64,000 bases of DNA from Montanilutibacter psychrotolerans. GTDB lineage: Bacteria > Pseudomonadota > Gammaproteobacteria > Xanthomonadales > Xanthomonadaceae. The translations under genes and the position numbers were made by a program. Below the pieces are notes generated by a model. That model was not told where the DNA came from and searched no databases. It was given only the letters and a program-made list of their open reading frames with translations. Shown in pieces: positions 25,498-35,604 of this stretch. Within the stretch, counting starts at the first letter, position 1. Each line of letters begins with the position of its first letter. The stretch is taken from the NCBI RefSeq assembly GCF_003719825.1, contig NZ_RIBS01000001.1, forward strand, positions 620,001 through 684,000. Reading direction: 5' to 3'.

Positions 25498-26229
25498 TCA
25501 ACGGTCGAGTGTGAACTCCACTGGCACCATGCCGATGGCTTGCACCAGGCGGCCGTCGCGCATGGCTGGTTCGAAGCTCCAGCGGGTGAGCACTTGCTGG
25601 CGGGCGGCGCGGTCCAGTTGCCGGTTGCCGCTGCTTTGTGCGATGTCGACCTTGAGGGGCTTGCCGTCGGTGTCGACCAGCACCTCGAGCAGCACCGTGC
25701 CGGTGACGCCTTCGCGCAGGGCGTCGATCGGGTAGGTGGGCGGCGGCGCGGAGGCATAGCGCAGCGCCGCGCCTTCGAGTGGCGTGTCGATGCCGGTTCC
25801 AGACGAGGCGACAGGCTCGGTGGTGGGGTGCTCAACGGGGTCGACGGCGAAGTCCGTCGGATCGGCCGGCAAGTCGGCCACGGGCTGGGGTTGCGGCGTG
25901 ACCTGCGGTTGCGCGATCGGCTGCGGCCTGGGGTTGGGCTTGTGCGTCACCTCGACGCGGATCGGCGGTTCGATCGGCTTGGGCTTCGGCGGCGGGGTCG
26001 GGAACTCGAAGATCGTCTCGTTGTTCGGTTCCGGTTCCATCAACTCCGGAATCGCCAGCGGCGCCATCAGCAGCATCGCGATCACGGCGTTGATCGCGAT
26101 CGCGCCGGCGTTGGCGGCGATGCGGCTGCCGTCGAGCCGGTCCCGTTGCTTGCCGTGGTGGAGTTTTCCGTGGTGGTGTTGGCCGTCGTGCTGCGTGCCC
26201 TGGGTCGAAACAGCCTGTGCGTGTTGCAT
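25498..26229 (-). CDS. TonB-like energy transducer
   Basis: A 243-residue protein. The cytoplasmic N-terminus is His-rich (GQHHHGKLHHGK). A single membrane helix follows (AGAIAINAVIAMLLMAPLAI), then a long Pro/Lys/Glu periplasmic spacer (PPPKPKPIEPPIRVEV; NPRPQPIAQPQVTPQPQP). The C-terminal TonB box domain runs from about 165 (YPIDALREGVTGTVLLEV, then WSFEPAMRDGRL). It would couple proton-motive force to outer-membrane receptors with ExbB/ExbD, which are not in this window. An excellent ribosome site (GAGGAGGTGG) precedes the ATG. It may serve a specific receptor; unusual is the His-rich head, which could bind metal. Confidence 0.88.
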   Translation of the reverse strand: MQHAQAVSTQGTQHDGQHHHGKLHHGKQRDRLDGSRIAANAGAIAINAVIAMLLMAPLAIPELMEPEPNNETIFEFPTPPPKPKPIEPPIRVEVTHKPNPRPQPIAQPQVTPQPQPVADLPADPTDFAVDPVEHPTTEPVASSGTGIDTPLEGAALRYASAPPPTYPIDALREGVTGTVLLEVLVDTDGKPLKVDIAQSSGNRQLDRAARQQVLTRWSFEPAMRDGRLVQAIGMVPVEFTLDR

Positions 26230-26398
26230 GGTCCACCTCCTCGGTCTGCCTGTGGAGGTGACAACGCATGGCCGCCATCGATGGGGTTGGGCGATGGAGA
26301 TTTTTTCGCGTCCGGTCGATGCGGGCACAGCGCGGGACGTCGTGTGCGTTACCGCCTGGTTGCCTGCCAAGCAACGCGTCGCGTGCGCCGTGCGTCGG

Positions 26399-26792
26399 TT
26401 GCCACCCGGCCATGCGCGAACTGCGATGTGCGTGGTTCCCCTGGGTCAGAGAGCCAAGGTCGCAGTCGTGGGGCGAGCTCGGGATCGCTCAAGTGGAGGG
26501 CCTACTTTCGCGGGCCTTCGAGGGTGCATCGGGGTGCTGCGGGCGCGTGGATCAGCGACCCGGTTCGAACACCACGTCGACTTGCCACCCGGCCATGCGC
26601 GAACAACTCCGATGCGCGTGGTTCCCTTGGGTCAGAGAGCCAAGGTCGCAGTCGTGGGGCGAGCTCGGGATCGCTCAAGTAGAAGGCCTGCTTTCGCGGC
26701 CCAAGAAGAAGGCCCGCTTTCGCGGGCCTTCGGGGTGCAACCGTAGGTGCAAAGGGCGCGGATCAGCGGCCCAGTTCGAACACCACGTCGAC
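26399..26792. repeat. Local tandem duplication including the 3' end of the SIMPL gene
   Basis: Two head-to-tail copies: 26399-26581 and 26582-26792. Both begin TTGCCACCCGGCCATGCGCG and both end TTCGAACACCACGTCGAC. A 53-base block is identical (26442-26494 and 26628-26680). The second copy ends inside the SIMPL gene, so the first carries a duplicate of that gene's last codons; in copy 1 these are detached from any gene. Copy 2 is longer because it has an extra hairpin. The 169 bases between the tonB-like start and copy 1 hold nothing recognisable beyond its promoter region. Confidence 0.85.
26709..26730 (-). terminator. Terminator of the SIMPL gene
   Basis: A perfect 9-bp stem, AAGGCCCGC with GCGGGCCTT, and a TTTC loop. 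On the reverse strand it is followed by CTTCTTGGG, a pyrimidine-rich tail. It lies 33 bases after the SIMPL stop. A shorter, degenerate version occurs just upstream in the same repeat copy. Confidence 0.7.
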
Positions 26793-27521
26793 GTTGACCG
26801 ACAGCGCGTTCTCGCCCGGGGAGATCGAGGTGTCGGCGCCGGCGCGTTCCATCTTCGCCATCGCCATCATCGGCATCGGCGGCTGCGGACCGAAGCTGCC
26901 GCCCTCGCTGACGCTGACGATGCGACGCACGCGCATGCCCAGCGCGTTGGCATACATCTCGGCACGGGCACGTGCCTTGTCGAGGGCGCTGCGACGGGCC
27001 TGGTCCTGCAGCGAGTCCTTGTCTTCGATGTCGAAGGTGGGGCCATTGATCTGGTTGGCGCCGACGGCGACCAGCGCGTCGAGGATGCCGCCCACCTTGG
27101 TGATGTCGCGCACGATGATGTTGACGCTGTTGCTGGCCTGGTAGCCGGTGATCACCGGCGGCTTGTTCTCGGCGTACTGGTACTGCGGGTTGAGATTGAT
27201 GCCGCTGGTCTGGATGTCGCGTTCGGCGATGCCGGCGGCCTTGATGGCGGCCACCACCTTGTTCATCTGTTCGGCATTGGTGCGCAGCGCGCTGTTGGCA
27301 TCGGCGGCCTGGGTGACCACGCCGGTCGACAGCGTGGCGATGTCGGGCGCGCGGCGCGCCTCGGCGTGCGCCGAAACCGACAGCAGGGTGCCGTCGGTGG
27401 TGCTGACGGCGGGAGCGGTCTGGGCACTGGCGGTCATCGCGGCGGTGGCTCCGAGGGCAAGGGCGGCGGCCAGCACGAGTGGACGCAGCGAGAGGCGGGG
27501 CAGGGCGTTCGAAAGAAGCAT
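26763..27521 (-). CDS. SIMPL-domain (DUF541) periplasmic protein
   Basis: A 252-residue exported protein. The signal peptide (LVLAAALALGATAAMTASAQ) is followed by the SIMPL domain: VSAHAEARRAPDIATLSTGV, AAIKAAGIAERDIQTSGINL, and PQYQYAENKPPVITGYQASN, all characteristic of the YggE/DUF541 family. Family members form periplasmic ring-like assemblies, and some relieve oxidative stress; the precise role is unknown. The ATG at 27521 is preferred because GGAG lies 6 bases upstream; an in-frame ATG at 27533 would add four residues. Its last bases are duplicated at about 26552-26581. Confidence 0.92.
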   Translation of the reverse strand: MLLSNALPRLSLRPLVLAAALALGATAAMTASAQTAPAVSTTDGTLLSVSAHAEARRAPDIATLSTGVVTQAADANSALRTNAEQMNKVVAAIKAAGIAERDIQTSGINLNPQYQYAENKPPVITGYQASNSVNIIVRDITKVGGILDALVAVGANQINGPTFDIEDKDSLQDQARRSALDKARARAEMYANALGMRVRRIVSVSEGGSFGPQPPMPMMAMAKMERAGADTSISPGENALSVNVDVVFELGR

Positions 27522-27799
27522 CGTCAACTCCATGGCAATGACGGGGGAGGGTGTTGCTGGGCCAGTGAACGGCCCGTGAGCCAGATCGGGGTTATCGCGC
27601 GGTGGCGCGGTCGGCGTCCAGTCAGCGCGGGTTATCCTTCCAAGGCTTGCCGGCAGTGTGAAGCAACCGCGGGGGTAGCGGTTTGCCCGCATCTGTCGCG
27701 ACACCAATGACCGAACGCGCACGGACCAGCGCCACGCCGGTCCTGCCGCCGGCATGACATTCCACGGGCGCAACCCGGCCCCTCAGCCCCAGGTCCCCG

Positions 27800-28369
27800 A
27801 TGCTGCATCTCGCCTCTCAATCGCCACGTCGCCGCGAACTGCTGGGCCGTCTCGGCCTCCAATTCGGCGTACTCGACCTCGACATCCCCGAACAGCGCCA
27901 GCCCGGCGAGGCGGCGATGGACTACGTGCGGCGGGTCGCGCGCGAGAAGGCCGGTGCCGGCCTGCTCAAGGTGATGGGCAATCCGCAGGCGGTGGTGCTG
28001 GGCGCAGACACCGAGGTGGTGCTCGACGACGAGGTGTTCGGCAAACCCGTCGATGCCGACGATGCCGCGGCGATGCTTCGGCGCCTGTCGGGCCGCACGC
28101 ACCAGGTGATCACCGCCGTGTCGGTGGTGTCGGCCGGTCGCGAGGCGCAGGCGGTATCGCTGTCGGAGGTCACTTTCGAATCGCTCGATGACGCGCGCAT
28201 CGCTGCCTATGTCGCCAGCGGCGAACCCTTCGGCAAGGCCGGTGGCTACGGCATCCAGGGCGGCGCAGAGGTGTTCACCACGCGTCTGGCGGGAAGCTTC
28301 TCCGGCGTCATGGGCCTGCCGTTGTTCGAGACCGCGAGCCTGCTGCGCCAGTTCGGGGTGATCCAGTGA
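27800..28369 (+). CDS. maf: Maf-family nucleoside triphosphate pyrophosphatase
   Basis: A 189-residue house-cleaning pyrophosphatase. Signatures: [33 protein letters not shown], and [14 protein letters not shown]. The sequence pattern matches the YhdE-type group that hydrolyses dTTP, UTP and modified nucleotides, rather than the YceF 7-methyl-GTP group. It is the first gene of the maf-rng-yhdP run, which in relatives usually follows rlmH directly, so the RHS island, tonB-like and SIMPL genes lie in between here. Confidence 0.95.
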   Translation: MLHLASQSPRRRELLGRLGLQFGVLDLDIPEQRQPGEAAMDYVRRVAREKAGAGLLKVMGNPQAVVLGADTEVVLDDEVFGKPVDADDAAAMLRRLSGRTHQVITAVSVVSAGREAQAVSLSEVTFESLDDARIAAYVASGEPFGKAGGYGIQGGAEVFTTRLAGSFSGVMGLPLFETASLLRQFGVIQ

Positions 28370-28430
28370 CGCCCGCCGCACGACACCGCACGCCGGGCGC
28401 GAGCGCGTCGCCGCTGCGCGGAGTGGCGGC

Positions 28431-29918
28431 ATGAGCGAGGAGATCCTGGTCAACGTCACCCCCCGCGAGACCCGCGTGGCCGTGGTCGAAAACGGCATGC
28501 TGCAGGAACTGCACATCGAGCGCGGCTGGTCGCGCGGCGTGGTGGGCAACATCTACAAGGGCAAGGTCCAGCGCGTGATGCCGGGCATGCAGGCGGCGTT
28601 CGTCGAGATCGGTCTGGAGCGCGCGGCGTTCCTGCACGCGGCCGACATCATCAAGCCGACGCAGCTCGGGGGCGGTGAGGCCGACGAGGCACCGCTGCCG
28701 CCCACACCGACCCGGCCGATCGCCGAACTGCTGCGCGACGGCCAGGAAATCATCGTGCAGGTGGTCAAGGACCCGATCGGCACCAAGGGCGCGCGCCTCA
28801 CCACGCAGATCAGCATTCCCTCGCGCTACCTGGTGCTGCTGCCGCGCACGCGGGTGGTGGGCGTGTCGGCGCGCATCGAGGACGAAGCCGAGCGCGCGCG
28901 CCTGAAGTCGCAGGTCGCCGCGCTGGCGCCGGCCGGCGAGCAGCACGGCTACATCGTGCGCACCAATGCCGAGGGCCAGCCCGAGGAAGCGCTGGCCGAG
29001 GACATCGGCTACCTCAACCGGGCCTGGGCGCTGATCGCCGAGAAGTCGGTCAGCGTGCGCGTCGGCGAGCGCGTCTACGAGGACCTGAGTCTGCCACTGC
29101 GCGCGGTGCGCGACCTCATGCGGCGCGACGTCGAGAAGGTGAAGGTCGATTCGCGCGAGACCTGCGAGCGCCTGCGCACGTTTGCCGCGCAGTACATGCC
29201 CGGCCTGGACGAGAAGATCGAGCACTACACGGGTGCGCGTCCGATCTTCGATCTGTACGGGGTCGAGGACGAGATCCAGCGCGCGCTCGACAAGCAGGTG
29301 CCGTTGAAGTCGGGCGGCTACCTGATCATCGACCAGACCGAGGCGATGACCACGGTCGACGTCAACACCGGTTCGTTCCTCGGCCAGCGCAACCTGGAGG
29401 AAACGGTGTACCGCACCAACCTCGAGGCCGCGCAGTCGGTGGCGCGCCAGCTGCGACTGCGCAACCTGGGGGGCATCATCATCATCGACTTCATCGACAT
29501 GGTGGACCCCGAGCACCGTCGGCAGGTGCTGCGCCAGTTGGAGAAGGCGCTGGTGCGCGACCACGCCAAGACCACGGTGTACGAGTTCTCACCGCTTGGC
29601 TTGGTGGAGATGACCCGCAAGCGCACCACCGAGAGCCTCGAACGCCAGCTCAGCGAGCCCTGCCACGAGTGCGGCGGCCGCGGCATGCTCAAGACGCCGG
29701 AAACGGTGACCTACGAGATCTTTCGCGAGATCGTCCGCCAGGTGCGCCAGTTCGACGCGGCGCGGCTGCTGGTGATCGCCTCGCCGAAGGTCGTGGCGCG
29801 CATCACCGACGAGGAATCGGCGGCGGTGGCCGAACTCGAGGAATTCCTCGGCAAGTCGATCCGCTTCCAGGCCGACGAGCAGTACGCGCAGGAGCAGTTC
29901 GATGTCGTGCTGCTCTGA
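28431..29918 (+). CDS. rng: Ribonuclease G
   Basis: A 495-residue endoribonuclease that matures the 16S rRNA 5' end and some tRNAs. An S1 domain near residues 36-130 contains GNIYKGKVQRVMPGMQAAFV. The catalytic magnesium sites are in DVNTGSF and IIIIDFIDM, and the zinc-link motif is CHECGGRG. Length agrees with RNase G rather than RNase E. It starts 61 bases after maf and is followed by a yhdP-like gene, as in E. coli (maf-rng-yhdP). Confidence 0.97.
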   Translation: MSEEILVNVTPRETRVAVVENGMLQELHIERGWSRGVVGNIYKGKVQRVMPGMQAAFVEIGLERAAFLHAADIIKPTQLGGGEADEAPLPPTPTRPIAELLRDGQEIIVQVVKDPIGTKGARLTTQISIPSRYLVLLPRTRVVGVSARIEDEAERARLKSQVAALAPAGEQHGYIVRTNAEGQPEEALAEDIGYLNRAWALIAEKSVSVRVGERVYEDLSLPLRAVRDLMRRDVEKVKVDSRETCERLRTFAAQYMPGLDEKIEHYTGARPIFDLYGVEDEIQRALDKQVPLKSGGYLIIDQTEAMTTVDVNTGSFLGQRNLEETVYRTNLEAAQSVARQLRLRNLGGIIIIDFIDMVDPEHRRQVLRQLEKALVRDHAKTTVYEFSPLGLVEMTRKRTTESLERQLSEPCHECGGRGMLKTPETVTYEIFREIVRQVRQFDAARLLVIASPKVVARITDEESAAVAELEEFLGKSIRFQADEQYAQEQFDVVLL

Positions 29919-29945
29919 CGCGCCCGTTGCCCGCGTGAGCGCCTG

Positions 29946-32900
29946 ATGCCTACTCCGGTACGCCGCCGGCTGCGACTGGCCCGACGTGGCCTCGGCTACG
30001 CCGTGGCGGTGATGCTGGTGCTGGTCGCCGTGCTGCTGGGCATCGCCAGCCGCCTGCTGCCGTTGGCGGAAAGCCATCCCGAACAGATTGCCGCCTGGCT
30101 GAGCGAGCGCGCTGGCCGCACGGTGGCGTTTGATCGCGTCGAGACGGAATGGACGCGTCGGGGGCCGTTACTGCGGCTGGATGGCCTGCGGGTGGGCGAT
30201 GGCGAGAAGGCCTTCACCATCGGCGACACCGAGATGCTGGTATCGCTGTACGCCGGGTTGCTGCCGGGGCATTCGTTTTCCGAGCTGCGCCTGCGCGGCC
30301 TGGACTTGACGCTCGAACGCCTGGACGACGGCCGCTGGCAGGTACGCGGTCTGCCGGGGCAACAGCAGAAGGGTGGCGATCCGTTCGCCGCGCTCGAGGG
30401 TCTGGGCGAGCTGCAGGTGATCGGCGGCAAGCTGGCGGTGGTTGCGCCCGCGCTGGATATCGACACCCACATCCCGCGAATCGACGTGCGCCTGCGCGTG
30501 GACGGACATCGCGTGCGCGCCGGCGTGCGCGCCTGGCCGCGCGGCGATGCTAGGCCGGTCGACGCGATGCTGGATCTGGACCGCAAGCGCGGCGACGGCC
30601 GAGCCTATGCCGGAGCCCGCGATGCCGACCTGGCCACCTGGACCGCGTTGCCCCGGCTGGCCGGTGTGTCGGTGGTGTCCGGCACCGGTCGCGCCGAGGC
30701 TTGGGCGCAGCTGCGCGGTCACCGCGTGGCCACGCTGACGGTCGACGCGCAACTCGAAGACGTCGCACTGCGCGCCGCCACCCCGATCGCCGGCAAGCTG
30801 GGCGAAGTGCGCTTCCCGCGCGTGCAGGCGCGCAGCCGCTGGCAGACGGTGAGCGGCGGCTGGCGTGTCGACGCGCCCACCCTGCGCATCGGCGAGGGCG
30901 CGCAGCAGCAGGTGCTCGACGGACTCGCCCTTGCCGGCGGCCAGCGCTACGCGTTGCGTGCCGATCGTATCGATGCGGGTCCGCTGCTGGCGGTCGCCGC
31001 GCTCAGTGACCGCCTGCCCGATGGCCTGCGCGGTTGGCTGCAGGCAACCCGGCCGGACGTGCAGTTGCAACGGATCGAGCTGGCCGGCCACCGGAGCGGT
31101 GCGATGCATGCCAGTGCGCGCATCGATGCGTTGTCGTTCGCATCGGTCGGCGATGCGCCTGGCCTGAGCGGCCTTGCCGGCGACATCGATGGCGACGCCA
31201 ACGGCTTCTCGCTCAAGCTCGACCCGCAAGCCGCGTTCCGCTTCGACTGGCCCAGTGGCTTCGGCGTGCCGCATCCGGCCCGGCTCGATGGCACGGTGAC
31301 GGGTTGGCGCGAAGGCGCCGGCTGGCGCATCGCCACGCCCTCGCTGCGTATCGACGGCGGCAGCTTCGGCGCGCGAGCACGTGGCGGACTGTGGTGGCAG
31401 GGCGATGGCAGCCGGCCCTGGATCGACATTGCCGCCGAAATAGACAAGACGCACCTGCCGGTGGCCAAGGGGTTCTGGATCCGCCACCGTATGCCGCCCA
31501 AGGTGGTTGAGTGGCTGGACCGCGCATTGGTGGATGGCTACGTGCAGAACGGTCGCGCGCTGGTGTCGGGCGATCTCGACGACTGGCCGTTCCGCGATCG
31601 CAACGGCCGCTTCGAAGCCACCGCGCACATCGGCGCGGCAACCTTGAAATTCCAGCCCGATTGGCCGGCCGTCGAAGGCGTCGAGGCCGACGCCAGCTTC
31701 ATCGCCGACGGGTTCACCGTGGTGGGCAAGGCGACCGGCAGCGTCGGTCGTCTGGGTGAGGTCGCGATCAGTGAGCTGACCGCCGGCATCGACCACTACA
31801 ACGACGGAACGCTGACCGTGCAGGCGAAGGGTGCCGGCGATGCGGCGCAGTTGCTGACCGTGTTGCGGCAGAGTCCGTTGCAGGCCGATCACGCGCAAAC
31901 GCTCGACAACCTCACCGCAAGCGGTGCGGCCAATGTCGGATTCGCGATGGCGTTGCCGCTCAAACGTGGCGGCCAGTTGGCGATCGACGGCAGCGTCGAC
32001 CTGCACGACGCCAAGCTGGCCGATGCGCGGTGGAAGCTCGCGTTCGACCAGGTCACCGGTCATGCCGCGTATTCGCGCGGCGGCTTCGGGGCCGAGCACT
32101 TGCAGGTGCGCCACGAGGGCCAGCCCGGTCGGTTGTCGCTGCGCGCCGGCGATGCCTACGTGCGCGAGTCGGGGCACGTGTTCGAGGCCGGCCTGGAGGC
32201 GTCGATCGATGCCGATGGCCTGATCGACCGCGCCCCCGACCTGGCCTGGCTGAAGCCGCACCTCGACGGCCGTTCGCCGTGGACGGTCGGGGTGGCGATC
32301 GCCAAGGCGCCGCCGGGGCAGACGGCCCCGGCCACGCTGCAACTGCGCTCGAACCTGGTGGGCACGGCCCTGGATCTGCCTGCGCCCTTGCGCAAGCCGG
32401 CCGGGGCGTCGTTGCTGGCCACGGTGGAAACCCCGTTGCCGGTGGGCAGCGGCGACGTGCGCGTGGCGCTGGGCAAGCTGATGGCGGTCCGTGCGCGCAG
32501 CAATGCCGGCAAGACCGGTGTGCGGGTGCAATTGGGTGCCGATCGCGTGGATGACGCACCGCCCCTGTCCGGCCTCATCGCCACCGGCCGCACCGAATCG
32601 CTGGACGCACTCGAATGGATCACCCTCACCCGCGGCGGTGGCAACGGCGGTGGCCTGCCGTTGCAACGCATCGACGTGAGGGCCGACCGCCTGAACCTGC
32701 TCGGCGGCGTGTTCGCCGACAGCCGCGTGGTGGTGGTACCCGCCAATGGCGGCACCGCGGTGCGTGCCGAGGGCGCGTCCCTGGCCGGTGCGCTGATGGT
32801 TCCCGACGACACCCGCAACGCGCCCATCGCCGGTCGCTTCCAGCGCTTGCACTGGCGTTCCGCGACGGCGGCCACGACGAGTAACGCCGCGACTGGTGCT

Positions 32901-33815
32901 TCCGTCCCGCTTTCGGCAGCGCCATCGGTGCCCGTCACGGCGGGCGATGACGGCTTCGATCCGGCGGCGATCCCGGCGCTGGCGTTCGACATCGACGAGC
33001 TGCGCATCGGCGCGGCCACGCTCGGCAGCGCGCGCCTGCGCACGCGTCCGGACGGCAACGGCATGCGGATCGAGCAATTGCAGACGCGCGCGCCCGGGCA
33101 GCGCATCGACGGCACGGGCCTGTGGACCGGCCGCGGCGCCGGTGCGCGCACGCGCCTGGACCTCGCGTTGGCCAGTGAGGATTTCGGCGCGTTGCTGGAC
33201 GGTTTCGGCGTGGGTGGCCGGCTGGCCGGCGGCAACGGCACGGTGCGGTTCGACGCGTCATGGCCGGGCAGCCCCGCCGGCTTCAGCCTGGCCGCGCTCG
33301 ACGGGCGGATGGTGGTGGATGCGCGCGACGGCCGATTGCTTGAAGTCGAGCCCGGTGCCGGCCGCGTGCTGGGCCTGCTGAGCCTGGCCGAACTCCCGCG
33401 CCGCCTGACGCTGGATTTCCGCGATTTCTTCAACAAGGGCTTTGCGTTCAACCGGATCGGCGGCAACGTTCGCTTCGCCGGTGGCAGCGCCAGCAGCAGC
33501 GACCTGCGCATCGACGGCCCCGCTGCGGCGATCGACATCCGCGGCAGCGCCAATCTGCGCGCGCAAAGTTTCGACCAGACCATCGAAGTGCGGCCCAAAG
33601 CCGGCAACCTGCTGACCGCGGTGGGTGCGATTGCCGGTGGGCCGGTCGGTGCGGCCATCGGTGCGGCGGCCAACGCGGTCCTCAACAAGCCGATGGGCCG
33701 CCTGGCCGCCAAGACCTACCGCGTCACCGGGCCCTGGAAAGAACCCAAGGTGGAGGTGGTCGGACGTGAACAGGGCCGGGCGGCAGCGCGGCCGGCCGGC
33801 CCGCCTTCCGGCTGA
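29946..33815 (+). CDS. yhdP: YhdP-family AsmA-like envelope lipid-transport protein
   Basis: A 1289-residue protein of the TIGR02099/YhdP type. One N-terminal membrane helix (YAVAVMLVLVAVLLGIASRL) anchors a long periplasmic beta-rich body. Family members span the periplasm and, with TamB and YdbH, move phospholipids to the outer membrane. The C-terminal region shows LDFRDFFNKGFAFNRIGGNV and a glycine-rich hydrophobic patch (VGAIAGGPVGAAIGAAANAV), both conserved in the family. Its length matches. It lies 27 bases after rng in the usual order. Confidence 0.93.
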   Translation: MPTPVRRRLRLARRGLGYAVAVMLVLVAVLLGIASRLLPLAESHPEQIAAWLSERAGRTVAFDRVETEWTRRGPLLRLDGLRVGDGEKAFTIGDTEMLVSLYAGLLPGHSFSELRLRGLDLTLERLDDGRWQVRGLPGQQQKGGDPFAALEGLGELQVIGGKLAVVAPALDIDTHIPRIDVRLRVDGHRVRAGVRAWPRGDARPVDAMLDLDRKRGDGRAYAGARDADLATWTALPRLAGVSVVSGTGRAEAWAQLRGHRVATLTVDAQLEDVALRAATPIAGKLGEVRFPRVQARSRWQTVSGGWRVDAPTLRIGEGAQQQVLDGLALAGGQRYALRADRIDAGPLLAVAALSDRLPDGLRGWLQATRPDVQLQRIELAGHRSGAMHASARIDALSFASVGDAPGLSGLAGDIDGDANGFSLKLDPQAAFRFDWPSGFGVPHPARLDGTVTGWREGAGWRIATPSLRIDGGSFGARARGGLWWQGDGSRPWIDIAAEIDKTHLPVAKGFWIRHRMPPKVVEWLDRALVDGYVQNGRALVSGDLDDWPFRDRNGRFEATAHIGAATLKFQPDWPAVEGVEADASFIADGFTVVGKATGSVGRLGEVAISELTAGIDHYNDGTLTVQAKGAGDAAQLLTVLRQSPLQADHAQTLDNLTASGAANVGFAMALPLKRGGQLAIDGSVDLHDAKLADARWKLAFDQVTGHAAYSRGGFGAEHLQVRHEGQPGRLSLRAGDAYVRESGHVFEAGLEASIDADGLIDRAPDLAWLKPHLDGRSPWTVGVAIAKAPPGQTAPATLQLRSNLVGTALDLPAPLRKPAGASLLATVETPLPVGSGDVRVALGKLMAVRARSNAGKTGVRVQLGADRVDDAPPLSGLIATGRTESLDALEWITLTRGGGNGGGLPLQRIDVRADRLNLLGGVFADSRVVVVPANGGTAVRAEGASLAGALMVPDDTRNAPIAGRFQRLHWRSATAATTSNAATGASVPLSAAPSVPVTAGDDGFDPAAIPALAFDIDELRIGAATLGSARLRTRPDGNGMRIEQLQTRAPGQRIDGTGLWTGRGAGARTRLDLALASEDFGALLDGFGVGGRLAGGNGTVRFDASWPGSPAGFSLAALDGRMVVDARDGRLLEVEPGAGRVLGLLSLAELPRRLTLDFRDFFNKGFAFNRIGGNVRFAGGSASSSDLRIDGPAAAIDIRGSANLRAQSFDQTIEVRPKAGNLLTAVGAIAGGPVGAAIGAAANAVLNKPMGRLAAKTYRVTGPWKEPKVEVVGREQGRAAARPAGPPSG

Positions 33816-33970
33816 TCGCGCGGTGCCGATGGCCCCGGCTGGCCGGCCGGTTGCCACCTGGTTGATTCGGTGACTGCGCGCCACCACGTAACCTGTGGTG
33901 GGACCGCGCCATGATGGCCCGTCGTCGCGCCCGTCGCCGCCCGCAATTCCCCTTCCCAAGCGAACCGCTC

Positions 33971-35413
33971 ATGACCCAGCCGATCCAGCTCGCCGAATCC
34001 CGCCTCCTGCTGCCCGCCGGGCTCGATGCCTCCGGGCTCGAGCGCAGCTTCGGCACCCTGCTCGGGCCGGGCATCGACTTCGGCGACCTGTATTTCCAGC
34101 ACGCCCGGCGCGAAAGCTGGACGGTCGAGGACGGCATCGTCAAGGACGGTGCGCACTCCATCGAACAAGGCGTCGGCGTGCGCGCCATCAGTGGCGAGAA
34201 GACCGGCTTCGCCTACTCCGACGAGATCAACAGCGAAGCGTTGATCGCGGCGTCGAAGTCGGCACGCGCGATCGCCCGCGATGGCGCCGCGCACACCCCG
34301 CGCTTGCTGGTGCGTGGCGGTGGACGCAGCCTGTACCCCAGCGAGGATCCGATCGACGGGCTGGCCAACGAAGACAAGGTCGAGGCGCTGCGTCGCATCG
34401 ACAAGCTGCTGCGTGCCGCGGACCCACGCGTGCAGCAGGTGGTGGTGACCCTCTCCGGCGGCGTGGACACGGTGCTGGTGGCGCGCAGCGACGGCGTGCT
34501 GGCCGCCGACGTGCGCCCGCTGGTGCGCTTCAACGTGCAGGTCATCGTCGAACAGAACGGCCGTCGCGAGAGCGGCTACGTTGGCGGCGGCGGTCGCTAC
34601 GGCTACGTCGAACTGCTGGCCGGCGGTAAGCCCGAGCGCTGGGCGCGCGAGGCGCTGCGCCAGGCGCTGGTCAACCTCGAAGCGGTCGACGCGCCGGCCG
34701 GCGTGATGCCGGTGGTGCTTGGCAGCGGCTGGCCGGGCGTGCTGCTGCACGAGGCGGTGGGCCACGGCCTGGAAGGCGATTTCAACCGCAAGGGCACCAG
34801 CACGTACGCCGGACGCATTGGGCAGCGCGTCGCGGCCCCGGGCGTGACCATCGTCGACGACGGCACGCTCGAAGGCCGTCGCGGATCGCTCAACATCGAC
34901 GACGAAGGCACGCCGACCCAGTGCACGACGCTGATCGAAGACGGCGTGCTGGTCGGCTACATGCAGGACACCCTCAACGCACGCCTGATGGGCGTGGCGC
35001 CGACCGGCAACGGCCGCCGCGAGTCGTTCGCGCACCTGACCATGCCGCGGATGACCAACACCTACATGCTGGCGGGCGAGCACGATCCCGAAGAGATGAT
35101 CCGCTCGGTCAAGAAGGGCCTGTACGCGGTCAATTTCGGCGGCGGCCAGGTCGACATCACCAGCGGCAAGTACGTGTTCTCGGCGACCGAGGCCTACCTC
35201 ATCGAGGACGGCCGGATCACCGCCCCGGTGAAGGGCGCAACCCTGATCGGCAACGGCCCGGAGACGATGCAGAAGGTCCGCATGATCGGCTACGACCTGG
35301 CACTGGACGAGGGCGTTGGCGTGTGCGGCAAGGACGGCCAGAGCGTGCCGGTCGGCGTCGGCCAGTCGTCGCTGCTGATCGACGGTCTGACCGTGGGTGG
35401 CACGCAGGCGTGA
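33971..35413 (+). CDS. tldD: Metalloprotease TldD
   Basis: A 480-residue subunit that pairs with PmbA (TldE) to form a heterodimeric zinc protease acting on unfolded peptides, such as CcdA and pro-microcins in E. coli. The metal site is H260EAVGH264 within [14 protein letters not shown]. Other conserved parts are [20 protein letters not shown] and [11 protein letters not shown]. The ATG at 33971 gives the standard start; an Arg-rich upstream extension is not typical. It is followed by yjgA and pmbA, so the pair is split by one opposite-strand gene. Confidence 0.97.
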   Translation: MTQPIQLAESRLLLPAGLDASGLERSFGTLLGPGIDFGDLYFQHARRESWTVEDGIVKDGAHSIEQGVGVRAISGEKTGFAYSDEINSEALIAASKSARAIARDGAAHTPRLLVRGGGRSLYPSEDPIDGLANEDKVEALRRIDKLLRAADPRVQQVVVTLSGGVDTVLVARSDGVLAADVRPLVRFNVQVIVEQNGRRESGYVGGGGRYGYVELLAGGKPERWAREALRQALVNLEAVDAPAGVMPVVLGSGWPGVLLHEAVGHGLEGDFNRKGTSTYAGRIGQRVAAPGVTIVDDGTLEGRRGSLNIDDEGTPTQCTTLIEDGVLVGYMQDTLNARLMGVAPTGNGRRESFAHLTMPRMTNTYMLAGEHDPEEMIRSVKKGLYAVNFGGGQVDITSGKYVFSATEAYLIEDGRITAPVKGATLIGNGPETMQKVRMIGYDLALDEGVGVCGKDGQSVPVGVGQSSLLIDGLTVGGTQA

Positions 35414-35604
35414 TTCGCGCTGGCGCGATCCGGTCCGGCGTGCCGCGCGCGACAGCGCGGCGTGCGACGGGGCGACATGCCCCTACGGTCACCGCGGCGT
35501 CAGGCCAGGCGGCCACGTCGCGCGCGCGCAGGCACCGTCGCGGAGCTGCGCGAGACGGCGCGATTGCTGGATCCCGCATCGGCCGGTGGGCCGGGGCGGC
35601 GGAC

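Noticed and set aside
22849-26730. Whether the similar AAGGCCCGC hairpins at 22849 and 26709 form a mobile repeat family.
   Set aside because: Arms differ in length and loops are different; a shared GC-rich terminator style is enough to explain them.
26268-27710. A 480-codon plus-strand frame across the tandem duplication and opposite the SIMPL gene.
   Set aside because: Its first part contains the duplicated non-coding unit twice and the rest is antisense to a clear gene.
30168-33077. A 969-codon minus-strand frame opposite the yhdP-like gene.
   Set aside because: Shadow frame; Gln/Arg-rich low-complexity translation.
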